NCBI GenBank assembly: GCA_002205965.3
Contig: NADL03000768.1
Span: 221,563-285,562 of the forward strand
Direction of reading: 5' to 3'
DNA from: Kappaphycus alvarezii
Taxonomy: Eukaryota; Rhodophyta; Florideophyceae; Gigartinales; Solieriaceae
DNA length: 64,000 bases
The position numbers and the translations under genes were made by a program. How positions within the stretch are numbered: the stretch's first letter is position 1; every line of letters starts with the position of its first letter. Below the pieces are notes generated by a model. The model was not told the origin of the DNA. It saw nothing but the letters and a program-made list of their open reading frames with translations, and did not search any database. Below are positions 52,416-63,599 of this stretch, piece by piece.

Positions 52416-52775
52416 GTGCGCAGTCCCCAGTAGATACTGAACGCATTAAACTTCTTCTTCTTCACGAGGCCCGAGAGCAATAAGACGGACGGAGCGAGCT
52501 CAGGGCGCCAGGTCGCTAAAGCGGACAATGCGGTGTCGTCGCTATCGGTGACGTTGTCATCGTCGCGGGACTCGAACGTTAGACCCCTACCGAAAAAATG
52601 AAAAGGCGTCGCCGCGCGTAGTCTGTATGCGTTAGATTACTAGCTCGTGCTGTAATAAACGAGGGAGCTCCCCGGGCGTGGGGTTTTCCTAAGTTGTTTA
52701 TGTTAAAAAGGTTTCCGGTTTCCTGCCTCGCGTCCGTGCGCAGTCCCCAGTAGATACTGAACGCATTAAACTTCT
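52416..52775. repeat. 40-bp perfect direct repeat, two copies 320 bp apart
   Basis: GTGCGCAGTCCCCAGTAGAT and ACTGAACGCATTAAACTTCT, contiguous, occur at 52416-52455 and again at 52736-52775. The first copy directly follows the LINE 3' end. Confidence 0.9.
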
Positions 52776-53835
52776 CTCCGGAGACGTTGCGAAGGCGGCG
52801 TAGAACGCCATCGTAAGGCGCGGAAGAGGTCGTCCGAACCAGCCTAACTGGGGTAGGTATTGGGCGGTGCTTGGATGGGTAGCCCATTGCGTACTGTACG
52901 GTTCGCTTATACCGTGCAATAATTCGGAATCTCGTGACGTGTGAATTTTGCTCTCGGCACACGGCATAAAGTTGAGCGCGGCAACTCCCGATTTGCGGAG
53001 TGCAGTACTCCTGCGTCTTTAACGCCGGTACTTACGCTTCACAAGGATGTGTTGCGTCGTTAATCATTCCTTCCCGGGAAGGGTTCGTATTATGCGGTTC
53101 CCGATCCCGTCGCGGCGGTGACCAACGCTTGGTCACGGCCGGTTCCCGGTTTACGTGTACGCAGTGCAGTACTTGACTCGCGCATGTCAAGACGGATCCG
53201 CTGCATGAGACACCGTTGCTTTGCAACGTCGGCTATGACGTTGGCGGTAGTTAGTGAGACGTGACACCCGGATGTGTCGGGTCCGTGGCAATACGTGCCA
53301 GGTTTAGCTAGCGAGGGATAGTAAGCGTTCGCTCGCGGTGCATGCTCGGATCGTACCGTTGACTTGCAATGCCAATCCTGGTTATTGCGCGACGCTCGGC
53401 CTTGTCGCGTCGTTAATACGCGATACATGAAGGTTTTACGTCGTTACTACGCGGAACACGACTATGCTGCGTCTTTTGCATCGACCGGTCCAAAGGGACG
53501 TATCGCGCGGCCCACTTGCGTGTCGTGCCGGTCGCTGCCCGTAACATACGTAGTAACCAACCCCACACATTCATTGCGGGTAACGCGCGTTGACTTAGAG
53601 TTAGATGGCAGTTCGCTAGGCCCTTGTTGTACACTATGCACGTTCGCGTCGTTTCGGCTCTTCTTATGCGGTAACACGGGAACCGGATCCCTACGTAACA
53701 CGGCAAAATCCGGTAACGGTTTTACCCAGTTAGTGAGGGACGTCAAAGCGAAGTAAAAGAGGTTACGAACAGCATAGAGACCCGTCTTTATGGGTCCTTA
53801 GTCGCTCCGTGGTAGCGTCCGGTCTCCGTACGTAG
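52776..53835. other. No gene recognised; probable 3' region or LTR of E4
   Basis: Only short overlapping frames on both strands, with no motifs. Since the E4 chromodomain gene ends at 53836 on the minus strand, its 3' untranslated region and LTR should fall here, but no copy of the LTR at 57224-57511 is visible. Confidence 0.4.
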
Positions 53836-55176
53836 TCACGTAAAGTAACTAGACACTAGTTTCTCCGGGACGTGCGTCCGAGGTTCCCAAGTGTGAGTTT
53901 GGTATGCGGCCCATTTGATGAGGAACCACGTTTTACCGTCCGCCTCACGACGGTTGTCGAGAAGCTTGTCAACGACGTAAGTCGGCCCTTCTCTTACACT
54001 CGAAGCCAAGTCGTCGGGCGTGGTCGTGGACGGTAGCGCTTCCGGCGGCCGAGAAGCGTACAACACTCGGTCCGCAGAGACTCGTTCAACTTCTCCGTCG
54101 CGATCGATGACTACAGTGCGTACGTCATTGCTTAGCACTCGGAACGGGCCAACAGCAACCGGGCGGAGCTTGCTGTTCGCTATCGCGGACGACGTGGAAC
54201 GTTTCGGCTTCGAAACCCCGTCCGTGGGGTCGAGGTACACGAAATCGCCGGGCCTGAGACGAGTGCTCACCTGACACGCGCGCGCATAGAAGGTAATTTT
54301 ACAGCGGGCCTGCGTACGTTTCAGTCTTTCGCTTACTTTAAGTATCGCGGCGTCAACGCGACGTAGGAAATCGTTCTTCGTCATCCGGTCCGAGGTCTCA
54401 CGCGGGACGGCCGATTGGGGCAACTAAAAGGCAGGGGGTGGACGGCTCAACACTAAATCGAAGGGTGTCGTCTTTGTACAGCGGTGAACTTGGAAGTTAT
54501 ACGAGAACGTGAGTTCAGAAACATAAGCGTCCCAGTCGTCCTGATGCTCAATAACGTAATTGCGGAACATCGCGATGATCGTGTGAGTGTACCCTTTGAA
54601 CTGCACATTCGTTGGGAGGTGGTAAGCGGACGTAAACAAGTTGTTCATTGCAAGGAGACTGCATAATCCTTGGAAGAACTTCGACGTAAACTGTCTGCCG
54701 TTGTCGGTCAGTAGTGATTCGGGTGGCCCATACTTGTACAAACACGATTAGCAAAATGCTACAACGACGTACTGAGCATTGATCGTGCGCAGCGCGACAG
54801 TTTCCGGTAACTTCGTGAAACAATCAGTCACGACGAGCAGGAAACGTTTGCTCTTACAGGTCTTCGGACGCGGGCAGGGAATGTCGATCGCGACCCCACT
54901 ACAACGTTGTGGTTGCAAGGAACAACTTCAACCGGTGCAGATTCTTTCGTTACCAAATCCGGTTGCGTGCGCAATATCTACAGCTGCGTACCGTTTGCAT
55001 GCAATCTGCGTCCATGAACGGCCAGCAATAGAGCTGACATAACGCGTAGTACATCTGGTTCTAGCCCGTATTTCCCGCGAGAACATGTCGAGCATTAACG
55101 CTAGCACTCGGGGACGCAGTACCTCGGGCAATAAGATTTGCGTTAGCTCCGGTGATCGTGGGGCTCGTCGATTCAA
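53836..55176 (-). pseudogene. E4 integrase and chromodomain
   Basis: Frames 55176-54928 (ILLPEVLRPRVLALMLDMFS, zinc domain region), 54823-54424 (ESLLTDNGRQFTSKFFQGL, the Asp; then HLPTNVQFKGYTHT, where the catalytic Glu of NGQVERY is lost) and 54423-53836 (DFVYLDPTDGVSKPKRST, GPFRVLSNDVRTVV). The chromodomain is TYVVDKLLDNRREADGKTWF then LIKWAAYQTHTWEP, complete to TAG at 53836-53838. Frameshifts separate the three parts. Confidence 0.85.
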
Positions 55177-55189
55177 AAGGCCATCCGTG

Positions 55190-56031
55190 TCTTCGAAGAA
55201 TGCACTGTCCTTGACGTCGGACTGTCAGGACAAAACCGTTTGGCAGAAGTCGTCTTTCTGTTGCGCGTCCAGGATTTCGTCGAACGTTTACGATGAGGGA
55301 AGATAGTCCAACGAGGGATGCCCATGCGGAGTGTGCACGGTAGTCCGTTCGATATCAAAAGGGTCGACGTCATCCGTGTCGTCACATGCGTCGTCTTCAA
55401 ACTCGTGAGGCGCCGTCCTGCCCGTAGACTAGCTTGACCGAGTCCGCTCGTGCCTACTTTTGACACGAACTACAGCGAAAACGTACGGTGTTTCGGGCGA
55501 TCCGAAGAGCAGAGGATCTCAAACGCTCGGTTGTTCGTACGATTCGTCGGTCACCTTCGTATCGGATGTTGTTGACACGGGGGTGACTACGTCGACCAAC
55601 ACCTTAAACTCTCTATCGTTGTACGAAAGGATTTCTTCGTCAATCGGCCGCGGAAGGGCTGAAGTAGTAGCGAGACGGGACAGTGCATCCGGGACTTGGT
55701 GCACTCGTCCGGGTTGCTACTCGATTTCGAAATCGAACTCGGCCAAACACAGCCGCCAGCGGGTAAGGCGCCCGCTCGTTTCCGCGACATTCATAAACCA
55801 ACGGAAGCTATCATGATCCGAACGTACAGTGGAGCGAGTTCCCTCGTTGTATGGGCGAAGCGTCGTTATCGCCCATAAAACGGCGAGGCCCTCCTGTTCC
55901 GTTGTGGATTTCTTTCGTTCCGTTTCTTTTAGCGCGTAGGAACAGTACCCACACGGCTTAAGTGAGCCATCAGATTGGCTCTGGAGCAGCATACACCCTA
56001 GTTGGTAGGCGTACGCGTCGCAATCCAACAC
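55190..56031 (-). pseudogene. E4 RNase H
   Basis: The frame 56031-55717 has LDCDAYAYQLGCMLLQSQSD (Asp), STTEQEGLAVLWAITTLRPY (Glu) and VRSDHDSFRWFMN (Asp), then the connection segment. MHQVPDALSRLATTSALPRP (55704-55519) is the usual end of the domain. The bases 55519-55190 are a linker in several frames. Confidence 0.85.
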
Positions 56032-57045
56032 TTAGGGTCGTCCCAAACGGGGGAGTGCGAGAAAGGGTGGAGACGTTAGACGGATCTTCAACGTAGCGAA
56101 TGACTTGCGTTGTGCATCTGGCTGATTGTTGTAATCAAAATAGGCGCGCTTCTTCGTCATTTCCGTAAGCGGAAAAGCGATCTGCGCGATATATCTAACG
56201 AACTGCCGAAAGACGTTACACGCGCCCAAGAACGAGCAAACTTGGGTCAACGTTTTGGGGAAATAAGTTCCAGAACGCTGCGGCCGTGCATTTGGCTATT
56301 CTTAACCGACCTGGTTCTACGAATTGACTCAGGTAGTCGACGCGCAGTTGAAATAAGTTATACGTCTTAAGCTTTAAAGCAACTCCGGCTCCACTAAGGA
56401 GAGTTAATAAGTCGTCCACCTAACGTAGGTGTTCCTCCACGGATTAAGAGAACCCGATTAAATCGTCGAGGTACACAACGCACGTCTGCCAGTGTACCTC
56501 CGAAAGGATGATGTAAAATTCCAGCTGGAACGTTGCTGGAGCGTTTTTCAATCCGAACGGCATTCGGTTATACCGATAAGTTCCCATGTGGGACGTGAAC
56601 GTTGTTTTGAACCGATCTGCATCGTTAATCGGAACTTGCCAGTACGAATTGCGCGCATCTAACGTCTTGAAGATCTGGGCTTCTCCCAGCGAGTCGAGAC
56701 AGTCGTCCATCCGCCGGAGAGGATATGTGTCGGTAAGCGTTTCCGCGTTGAGATTACGATAATCGACACAAAAGCGTAGCGAGGCGTATTTATTTGGAAA
56801 GGTAACGACCGGAAATGCCTGTTCGCTCGTCGCGGGTTCGATGAAACCTGCAGTTAACATTTTCTCTATCTCGTCGCTAACGAGGTGGCGCATAGCGGGT
56901 CCTTAACGATACGGCATCTGTCTAACTGGCTTCGTGCAAGGCTCGAGGTCGATGTAGTGATGTGTCGCGCGTATCTGCTCGAGTGGCATCGTCCACGTCG
57001 TTTAGTGCTTTCGCAAAATCGTTAAAATCGCTTCATGATACACGA
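56032..57045 (-). pseudogene. E4 reverse transcriptase
   Basis: Pre-RT block in the frame entering from the leader (IRATHHYIDLEPCTKPVRQM), a stop near 56908, then 56893-56444 with AGFIEPATSEQAFPVVTFPN, LRFCVDYRNLNAETLTDTYP, FKTLDARNSYWQVPINDADR (Asp), YRYNRMPFGLKNAPATFQ and the active site CVVYLDDLIGFS (YLDD intact). The thumb follows in frames 56419-56216 and 56250-56032 (SFLGACNVFRQFVRYIAQIA). Confidence 0.88.
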
Positions 57046-57511
57046 GGGTTAGTCCCTTGAAGTTTTGTTTTTTTGGCACTGGGCTTTATTCCGAAGGATC
57101 AGGGTTAAAAAAAATGTTGGACCCCGCTTTTAATCGGTCATAAATGCAAACCTAATAGATATTTTGACCATCTATCGATTGGAAGAAGTCGCAGCACAGA
57201 CAAACTTCTGTCGATACACCGGGTGTGGGGTTTTAGGCGCACACAAGGTAACCTTTGGTTCAACTGGTTGTCTCTTCGTCCCCCGGTGAGCAGGCAGGAG
57301 CCTCCGACCGGAGTTTATAAAAACAGTTCGATTTTTTAAGCCCTCCCTAAACAGTACTAAAATAAAATATTTTCATTAAAAATTGTGACTGCAGTACCGA
57401 AATCGCCGTTTCTTACCGTGCCGTCGGCAGTGCTATAGTGAATCACAATTTTTTGGCCCAAATTTGGTCCCACCGTGCATTACAATGCTGCCCACAAATT
57501 TCTCCACAACA
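57034..57511 (-). repeat. E4 5' LTR and leader
   Basis: LTR 57224-57511 (288 bp); the leader extends to about 57034. It matches the E3 unit 44949-45426 nearly end to end. Boundaries TG..CA are kept. The donor is ATGGTC, as in E3. Confidence 0.85.
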
Positions 57512-58689
57512 CAACTTTCTCCATAACACAACTAATGACAAGATTGTGCTATGAATCTGACTATTTTGCTTTGCAAAGTATTTCAGGATGGGTACTCGAA
57601 AATTGCGCTGTGCATTGCTGAGAATATTGTGTCTTATCAATAGACTAGGGAAGTGTGACGTGCAGGTACGATACTGGGAAGGTACAGTAGTACCCTAGTG
57701 CAATGGTGACGCATGGCGTACAGCACAGTGTATAGTGTAGGTTTGTTGCAGTGGGGTATTCAAGACTATGCATGTTGCACCTGCGTAAGTATGTGGTAAA
57801 GTAATTGAAGTGTACTAACTATACAGTATGTAGTAATCGATAGTATAGCTGCTATTTTTAGAATCTAATTTTAGAATGGGTCGTCACATCCAAAGTAGAT
57901 TAGTTTTAGTCCAACTACATTAGTTTAAGACTAGATCCTCCATCAGGATCCGGCGAACACCGGCGGGGGAAGACTTGGGTTATATATTACCGGTAGCTAC
58001 GTTAGAACTGTAGTAGATTTGTAAAGTGAGCCAAATCTTAGCGCCCGAATTGCCGGTCTGGTTGAAGTACGCGCATTGCGTCTTGCGAAGTTGCGCGCTC
58101 ACTCGCCTTTCTCTTTCGTTCGCCACTGAGCTTAGTTCACCCCTCTTTATCCCCCCTCTCGTGTATTGGGTTTACTGCTACTTCGGTGGTAGATCCGGTA
58201 CACTGCTCTCTTTATTGTTGGTCTCTTCTTGAGCGGTTTGAGATCCCTTAGTACGTAGGCGTTCGTCGCCGACGACGCGGAGGTCGTGATGCATGCACAT
58301 TTTTAGTTGTTAACCGCTAGGATCGGTTGCGATCGGCCTAGTGGAAGGCGAGTGTCGCGGATATTTGCGAAGTTCGTCGGTGCTACTGATATACTCAAAT
58401 CCAGGAAGCTATTCAGGACGTCGAAACGTCGAAATTCGACAGGCGACAAGAACAAACACACAGTAGGTTTGCAAATCACCGTGTGAAGGCTCAAGTCGCG
58501 TACGACAGCAACGTATTAGGGCTGTTCTGTTGTTTTGGGCCCTACAAACCCGTACAACTGATTTTGTGGTGATCGGGCGTACAAACTTCCGGACGCAGCC
58601 CCCAAGACTCTACCATTACGACCTGAGTTACTCTGATAGGATTACTCTTCCGCCAGAGTTTGAGCTACCGTATCCACAAGAACGTTAAA
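57512..58689. other. Unassigned region
   Basis: Short frames without motifs. TACAGTA-type motifs occur at 57683 and 57822. 57752-57785 is the second copy of a repeat seen at 29363-29400. GGTTATATATTACC near 57976 could be a TATA box of an unseen LTR. Confidence 0.4.
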
Positions 58690-58960
58690 GAGAAAGGAGA
58701 AACAGGACGCTTCGATGCCCTACCCGCTCGGGACCATGCTGCCGACCTCTGCCAGCATGGCTTCGGCCCCCTCTACAAGCACTACCACCTCCGCAACGCC
58801 ATCGCAACCCAGCTTTGCCCATCGCTTGGCTCCGTTGCCGATTTGAAGCCCCGGTGAACGTCCCCGGGACCGAACTCCGGTACTTCAACCTCCTTGTCAA
58901 CGCCCCTGCCCAACAGATCGGCCCGTAGGATCGTTCTGTCGTATTAAGCATCACCGTGGT
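58690..58960 (+). pseudogene. R2-like LINE fragment: zinc motif and RLE start
   Basis: The frame reads RDHAADLCQHGFGPLYKHYH then LRNAIATQL, matching LINE A at GDHAADLC and HNSLRNVF. After a frameshift it continues VPGTELRYFNLLVNAPAQQI and SVVLSITVVC, the counterpart of VPGTNIRPADIL and CDLTVV, with the catalytic Asp residues lost. Confidence 0.75.
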
Positions 58961-59049
58961 GTGCCGCGGCCGTAATTTCCAACGAAGCATGACTGCTGGC
59001 CGGCCTTACTCATTTTTACTCATTATGTCTCTGAAGTGTACACTGACTG

Positions 59050-59230
59050 ACCGAATAGCTAGTTAAGATCTAACTGGATGGTACACGAAGACCACGTGCA
59101 ACGGAGTTCGAGAGATGATGGCCATAGCGACCGATATACATAGAGCACAACTGATTCGCTGGTAAATACGTGTGCGAATCGTAGCAGCGGTGATGTGGTA
59201 GCGTACCGCAATATGTTACCAACCCCGTCG
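59050..59230 (-). pseudogene. R2-like LINE 3' end fragment
   Basis: The minus strand reads AATIRTRIYQRISCALCISV, then AMAIISRTPLHVVFVYHPVR and TAG/TAA, very close to the last residues of LINE A. The short 3' tail is followed by GTGTACAC (59038-59045), as at LINE A. Confidence 0.8.
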
Positions 59231-59700
59231 TTGCTCTTTCACATGCCGCGCTGGATTTCTTGGTCAAATCCGCTTCACTGCTTGACGGAGCTGTGAACCT
59301 TGCTGACCCCGCATCAACCGATCATTTCCTCGCATCCGTCCTGCAAACCTCCACGTTCAACGCACTTAAGCCGTCTTTCCAGAACAACCGCAGTTTAGGT
59401 CTGTCCTGAACATTCTTAACGCGCTTGTCGGCATTGACATTTCCGCACCCCGTTCTCCTTCCGCTTCCGACGCCAACTCGCCTGACGACGATCCTGCGGC
59501 CACAGCACCGGCCCCGTATCTGCGAGCGGTCAAAGCACCAGCGGCCCAAGCCCCGGTGCGGCCCCACCCAATTCGCCGCCTTCCCCCTCGGTCGTCAAGG
59601 CTTGACTGAGCATCGCGATCTCGGCGACGCCGAGATGCTCACCTAGCTCGTAAATTTGCAGGCACTGTCCGTAATGCCACCCGCGGCCTTTTCGGAGGTA
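59231..59700 (+). pseudogene. Unassigned fragment, possibly LINE ORF1
   Basis: The plus frame SHAALDFLVKSASLLDGAVN, then TFNALKPSFQNN, stop, and a Pro/Ser-rich basic tail. It resembles in composition the ORF1 of LINE C, but no motif proves it. Confidence 0.3.
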
Positions 59701-60040
59701 ACTGTTAGGCGCAGATTTTTTTTTGTCGCCGTCATCTACAGGCCTATAGTTTACTGTACTACCTCTCCTTGTCCAAATTTGCTTATAGTTCCGGTCCTTC
59801 CTCGTCCTCCCTGAACCTCGCTTATCATTACCGCGGTCCTCCCCAAATTTACTTCCATTTTATCTAGATATTTTCATACTGTATCTACCCCTCTGAATCG
59901 ACCCCGAATCAAGTTCTTTTTCCCTTTTTGCTTACCTCCTCCTCCAAATTCGTTTTTTTGAGAAAAAGGGCGCAAATGCACTACTACAAAATCCCTTGCA
60001 GATTTATTTTACCTATTCCTAATCGATAGAACCTGCCCCG
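59701..60040. other. Pyrimidine-rich upstream region of the acidic gene
   Basis: TC-rich, with no open frame of note. Probably promoter-proximal sequence of the next gene. Confidence 0.4.
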
Positions 60041-60046
60041 GGAGCC

Positions 60047-60054
60047 TATTTAAA
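60047..60054 (+). promoter_or_regulatory. TATA box of the acidic gene
   Basis: TATTTAAA lies 110 bp before the ATG, followed by a CT- and CA-rich leader (CTTCTCTCCCCCAACACACC) typical of strong eukaryotic promoters. Confidence 0.6.
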
Positions 60055-60163
60055 CCTTTTTATTCCAAGTTTCAAACGTCCCTGATCATTTTACTCATCA
60101 CTTCTCTCCCCCAACACACCCAAAACACCCTCTATCCTCCGTCTACAATCATTTACAACCAAA

Positions 60164-60913
60164 ATGAGCAACCTTCGCCCCTCCGCCCCGATCACTAAAA
60201 ACCGCCCCTCTCGCCCCTTAAACGGCCTTGCGCTCGCAGTATATGGCCCGACGGATGCAGACGACTACCTGAGACGGCAGAATAAGAAGAAGATAATAGA
60301 ATTCGTCCGCAAGCTCTTCGTCGAGGATGAGGCCGAGGAGGTACCTGAGGGTCAGGAGTGGGACATCGAGGAGGGAGCTGGGGAGACCTTTGAGGAGTGG
60401 GTAGCCCCTGGATTGGTCTATGAGGTTAATAACGATGAGGATGAGGATGAGGGTGAAGAGGAGGATAAGGATGAAGAGGAGGATGAGGATGAGGATGAGT
60501 TTGAAGATGAGGATGAGGATGAGGATGAGGATGAAGATGAGGATGAGGATGAGGATGAAGAGGAGGATGAGGATGAGGATGAAGAGGAGGATGAGGATGA
60601 GGATGAGTTTGAAGATGAGGATGAGGATGAGGATGAGGATGAAGAGGAGGAAGAGGAGGATGACGAGGACGAGGACGAGTTGGATGAGGGAAATGGGGGC
60701 ATGGAAAGTGTTGTACTGGTGGGGCCTGGACTGGAGAGTATGGATCAAGTGGTGCCGACGCTGGAACCGGATGGAGATATCTTTAGTAGTTTAGATATCT
60801 CCCAGGAGGGAATAGAGAGCTGTGAGCCATTCGCAGATATTTGTGGGGACTGCTTGGACACCATGGATATTTTAGAGGAGTTGTTTGGATCTGATTTAGA
60901 GAATGGGAAATAA
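60164..60913 (+). CDS. Acidic Asp/Glu-rich protein, host-like gene
   Basis: 249 codons, uninterrupted, with ATG in good context (ACAACCAAAATGAGC). Residues 1-75 are a basic then mixed region (RPSAPITKNRPSRPLNGLAL, DDYLRRQNKKKIIEFVRKLF). Residues 87-178 are almost only Asp and Glu, encoded by GAT/GAG triplets, with two near-identical blocks ending DEFEDEDED. The C-terminal 70 residues are hydrophobic and acidic (SVVLVGPGLESMDQVVPTLE, then DCLDTMDILEELFGSDLENG). I do not recognise the family. A Glu/Asp run of this kind occurs in chromatin-binding and nucleolar proteins, but that is only an analogy. It is the only intact gene with its own promoter here. The opposite-strand frames over the repeat are artefacts. 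Confidence 0.75.
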   Translation: MSNLRPSAPITKNRPSRPLNGLALAVYGPTDADDYLRRQNKKKIIEFVRKLFVEDEAEEVPEGQEWDIEEGAGETFEEWVAPGLVYEVNNDEDEDEGEEEDKDEEEDEDEDEFEDEDEDEDEDEDEDEDEDEEEDEDEDEEEDEDEDEFEDEDEDEDEDEEEEEEDDEDEDELDEGNGGMESVVLVGPGLESMDQVVPTLEPDGDIFSSLDISQEGIESCEPFADICGDCLDTMDILEELFGSDLENGK

Positions 60914-61444
60914 GAGGACCTCATTGATTGTTAGTTTCTTAAGTATCTTTTGTTTAGAGTATATCATCCACAAAATTGTTTGTATGCATTTCCTGGTACC
61001 TTCTGTGGTTTTGTTCGGACTTTAGGGTTAGCCAAAAGTCTATATTAGCTGAGTAAACCGCTTCCTCATGGAGAGGTCAAGCAAGTTGGCAGACAGCTTC
61101 AAGCTCAGTCCCAAATAGTTAGGAAGTTGAGAGTCAACTTCAGACCCAAGAAGCATTTATTTTACCCTAGTCACTAAGCATAGGTGGTAGACCCTGCCCC
61201 TTCCATACTTGCTTGTAGCCCATTCAACTGTCGTCCCTATACACTCCTTTTCGTTCGTTCAACTATACCACGGTAGCACTTTTGTCGCTTGCAACACCTC
61301 CTTCTTGGGGTGGTTGATTCTGATTATCTCTTCTCCCGACGATTTACCCCTATCGTTTGGTACTCTTGTGGAGGGGGTTGCACCCGAGGTATTCGAGTTG
61401 AGCAGTCTTAGGGAACCATTCGAGAGGATTTCTTTTCTGTAATC
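60914..61444. other. Flank between acidic gene and gypsy G4
   Basis: It may hold the gypsy 5' LTR, but a second LTR is not in the window to confirm it. A TGG-initial TGGTAGACCCTGCC at 61185 could be a primer-binding site. The frame 61209-61442 is uncharacterised. Confidence 0.35.
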
Positions 61445-62260
61445 ATGGATCTCAACGCTGCTCGTATAACGTTCACAGGGGGCAAGAATGAAGACGTTGA
61501 GGAGTTTCTCTATACATATGTCAACGTTGTGATGCGTGAGAGACGATGAAGAGAAGGCCGAAAGTATCTTCGCCTATCTTCATGGTGACGCAAAGCACAA
61601 ATACAAGGCCAAGTTTATCAACGGGTGGTCTCTTAACGGGAATGGGCGTAACTTTGGTGAGGTATGTGAGTGGCTTGTGAAAGAATATGCTAAGGAGGTA
61701 GAACCAGATGAGATGATTCGTACCGCCATAGAGGCCCGGCTCAACTTCGACGATTTGTTAAGCTCATTGGTATACTTGTGTGATCTCTATGAAAAGGCTG
61801 GGTTCAACGCCCAAGCCAAGTACGGAATGCTGCGTAAGGCGGCGATGGGGGATAAGCGGCTCTCCGATTTCCTCCTCATCAAGGGCCCTCACACTTTTAA
61901 TGAACTGAAGGGTACCATAGTAGAATTTGTCAAAAATTCGGAGACGTTTCAGTCACTAAGTGAAATGCCGACGGAAACCCGTACATCTATGCCGATCGTA
62001 CATCCTGAAAAGAATTATCAAAGGCAAGCGACTAGCGCAGCAGCATTGGAATCAGTCAGGAGCGATGTCAAAAACTTGGAAAAAGGTTGGAAACCCGATT
62101 CGATAATCGACTTGACATGATAACCTCGCAGTTGGAAAGCCTTACTCTTACCATTAAGAAGAACCAGTCTGGGGCCCCCAAGGCCGCAGAAGTCTGTTCC
62201 TACTGTCACAACCTGGACACTTTGCAAATAGTGTCCTGATAATCCACATAGAAACACTCG
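61445..62260 (+). pseudogene. Gypsy G4 gag (frameshifted)
   Basis: ATG at 61445 (MDLNAARITFTGGKNEDVEE), typical of Ty3/gypsy Gag N-termini. One base shift near 61535 moves to the frame 61536-62120 with EKAESIFAYLHGDAKHKYKA, EYAKEVEPDEMIRTAIEARL and KYGMLRKAAMGDKRLSDFLL. A second shift near 62110 leads to ITSQLESLTLTIKK. A first zinc knuckle is partly seen (CSYCH, then PGHFAN in the neighbouring frame). Confidence 0.78.
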
Positions 62261-62261
62261 T

Positions 62262-63376
62262 TGTGGAAAGTGCGGCCGATATGGGCATCATGAAAGTAAC
62301 TGCTGGTCACAGAAAAGCAAATTTATCGGACGCAAGGAGCGAGTCAGGACCAGAGATGAAAATCTTACAAAACAGAAAGGATCACAAGTTGACGGATGCC
62401 GTAACGTATCCATCGCTGAAGAAATCAGTCAAGTCAATGTGACAAAAAGGGATGGGGAAGGGCATTTATCGAAGAAACCTAGGCTAGATTATGGAATGCT
62501 GGAACATATCCCAGCACCTGTACCTCCTCGAACCAAGAGGTCTGATCAAGTTGTTCCAGGAGTTGGAGTCACTCCGCCAAGAAGACGAAAAAGAGTAAGA
62601 AATTTAAGAATATCCCAAAGGACGTTACTAGAATATGTGAAGAAGTACAATTTGGTGGCTGAGCTTGCATCAGCCCCAACTGCGATAACGTTTGGTCAAC
62701 TTTTGAGGGGCGACGCAGAGGACGCGAGGAAAGAACTCAAAAAAATTATCAGGTCTAATAAGTCCGCTAAGGGTAAGAAACTGTTTCTTCAATCGGCCTC
62801 GACAGCACCAAGACGTCTTAAACTAGTACCAGTCAAAGTATTGGGAATGCAAACCCAAGCTCTTTTCGATTCGGGCGCTGTTCCAAACCTTATTTCAGAA
62901 ACTTTGGTGACAGATCTAGGTCTTGAAATTATTCCAACTACTCGAAGAATAACTGTGGCGGATGGAACCGTATCAAAATGCATGGGCACTGTTGACAAGG
63001 TTTCCGTGTTCTTTGGGGACTCTAAAGTTGATTTAGACTTTCTTGTCATGCCTGATCTCCCTTTCGATGCAATCATTGGCTGCCTACCATGGAAAGACTA
63101 GGGACCTGCATTGACTTGGGCAACCAAATCGTTTCAGTTAATGTTGACGGCAGAACCGTGAAGATGCCCCTGGATTTCGACAAAAGCACACATCCGGTAG
63201 ATTTGAAAGAAACGGACAGTGAAGATTTCACTTCTAGCTATGACAGCGAAGATTTCGAACCAACTAACACTTTCGGAAGTGGAGAAGGGTACGCTCGGGG
63301 GATACTGAACATGGCATGGGATGATTATGATTCTGGGTTTGAAACAGATGAAGACTGGAATTCTAGGGTAGGGTGA
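62262..63376 (+). pseudogene. Gypsy G4 zinc knuckle, protease and linker
   Basis: CGKCGRYGHHESNC (62262-62303) is a CCHC knuckle. The frame 62439-63101 holds a basic linker (PPRRRKRVRNLRISQRTL) and the protease with QALFDSGAVPNLISETLV (D-S-G at 62868-62876) and FDAIIGCLPWKD near its end, equal to the I-I-G motif. After a shift, 63089-63376 is an acidic segment (ETDSEDFTSSYDSEDFEPTN). The order matches Ty3/gypsy. Confidence 0.85.
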
Positions 63377-63599
63377 CACCTGAATGTGTTTTTTTTGCGA
63401 TAATATCGAATCAAAGGACGGAATTCGGAGCATGAAAGAAGATTACAATTGCAAGGAAAAACAGGAATATATCGGATTCCATATCTGAAGATGTGAGCAC
63501 GCCGGAAAAGGTCCTTCAAAATATTGAGGTTGAGAATCAAGAAGAAAAAGGGCGCCAAATGGCAGAAATCCAAGGAAAAGTGCAGCACCTTCCCGCCGC

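Larger units (their letters stand above)
53836..57511 (-). mobile_element. Chromovirus E4, lacking gag and protease
   Basis: Order: 5' LTR 57224-57511 with TATA complement at 57313-57322, leader, then directly RT, RNase H, integrase and chromodomain. The leader frame (VPKKQNFKGLTLVYHEAILT) runs straight into the pre-RT sequence (PLEQIRATHHYIDLEPCTKP), so gag and protease are deleted, and the leader is joined to pol in frame. No 3' LTR was found. Its pol is clearly a different lineage from E1/E2, although leader and LTR resemble E2/E3. Confidence 0.8.

Noticed and set aside
44949..57511. E3 and E4 LTRs as one LTR pair of a 12.5 kb element
   Set aside because: Both copies are followed on the coding strand by the leader, so both are 5' ends; a 3' LTR would have a polypurine tract before it and no leader after it.
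60218..60794. Long frames of repeated Ser, Ile/Leu or Met-Arg on either strand
   Set aside because: They are shadow frames of the GAT/GAG triplet repeat in the acidic gene.
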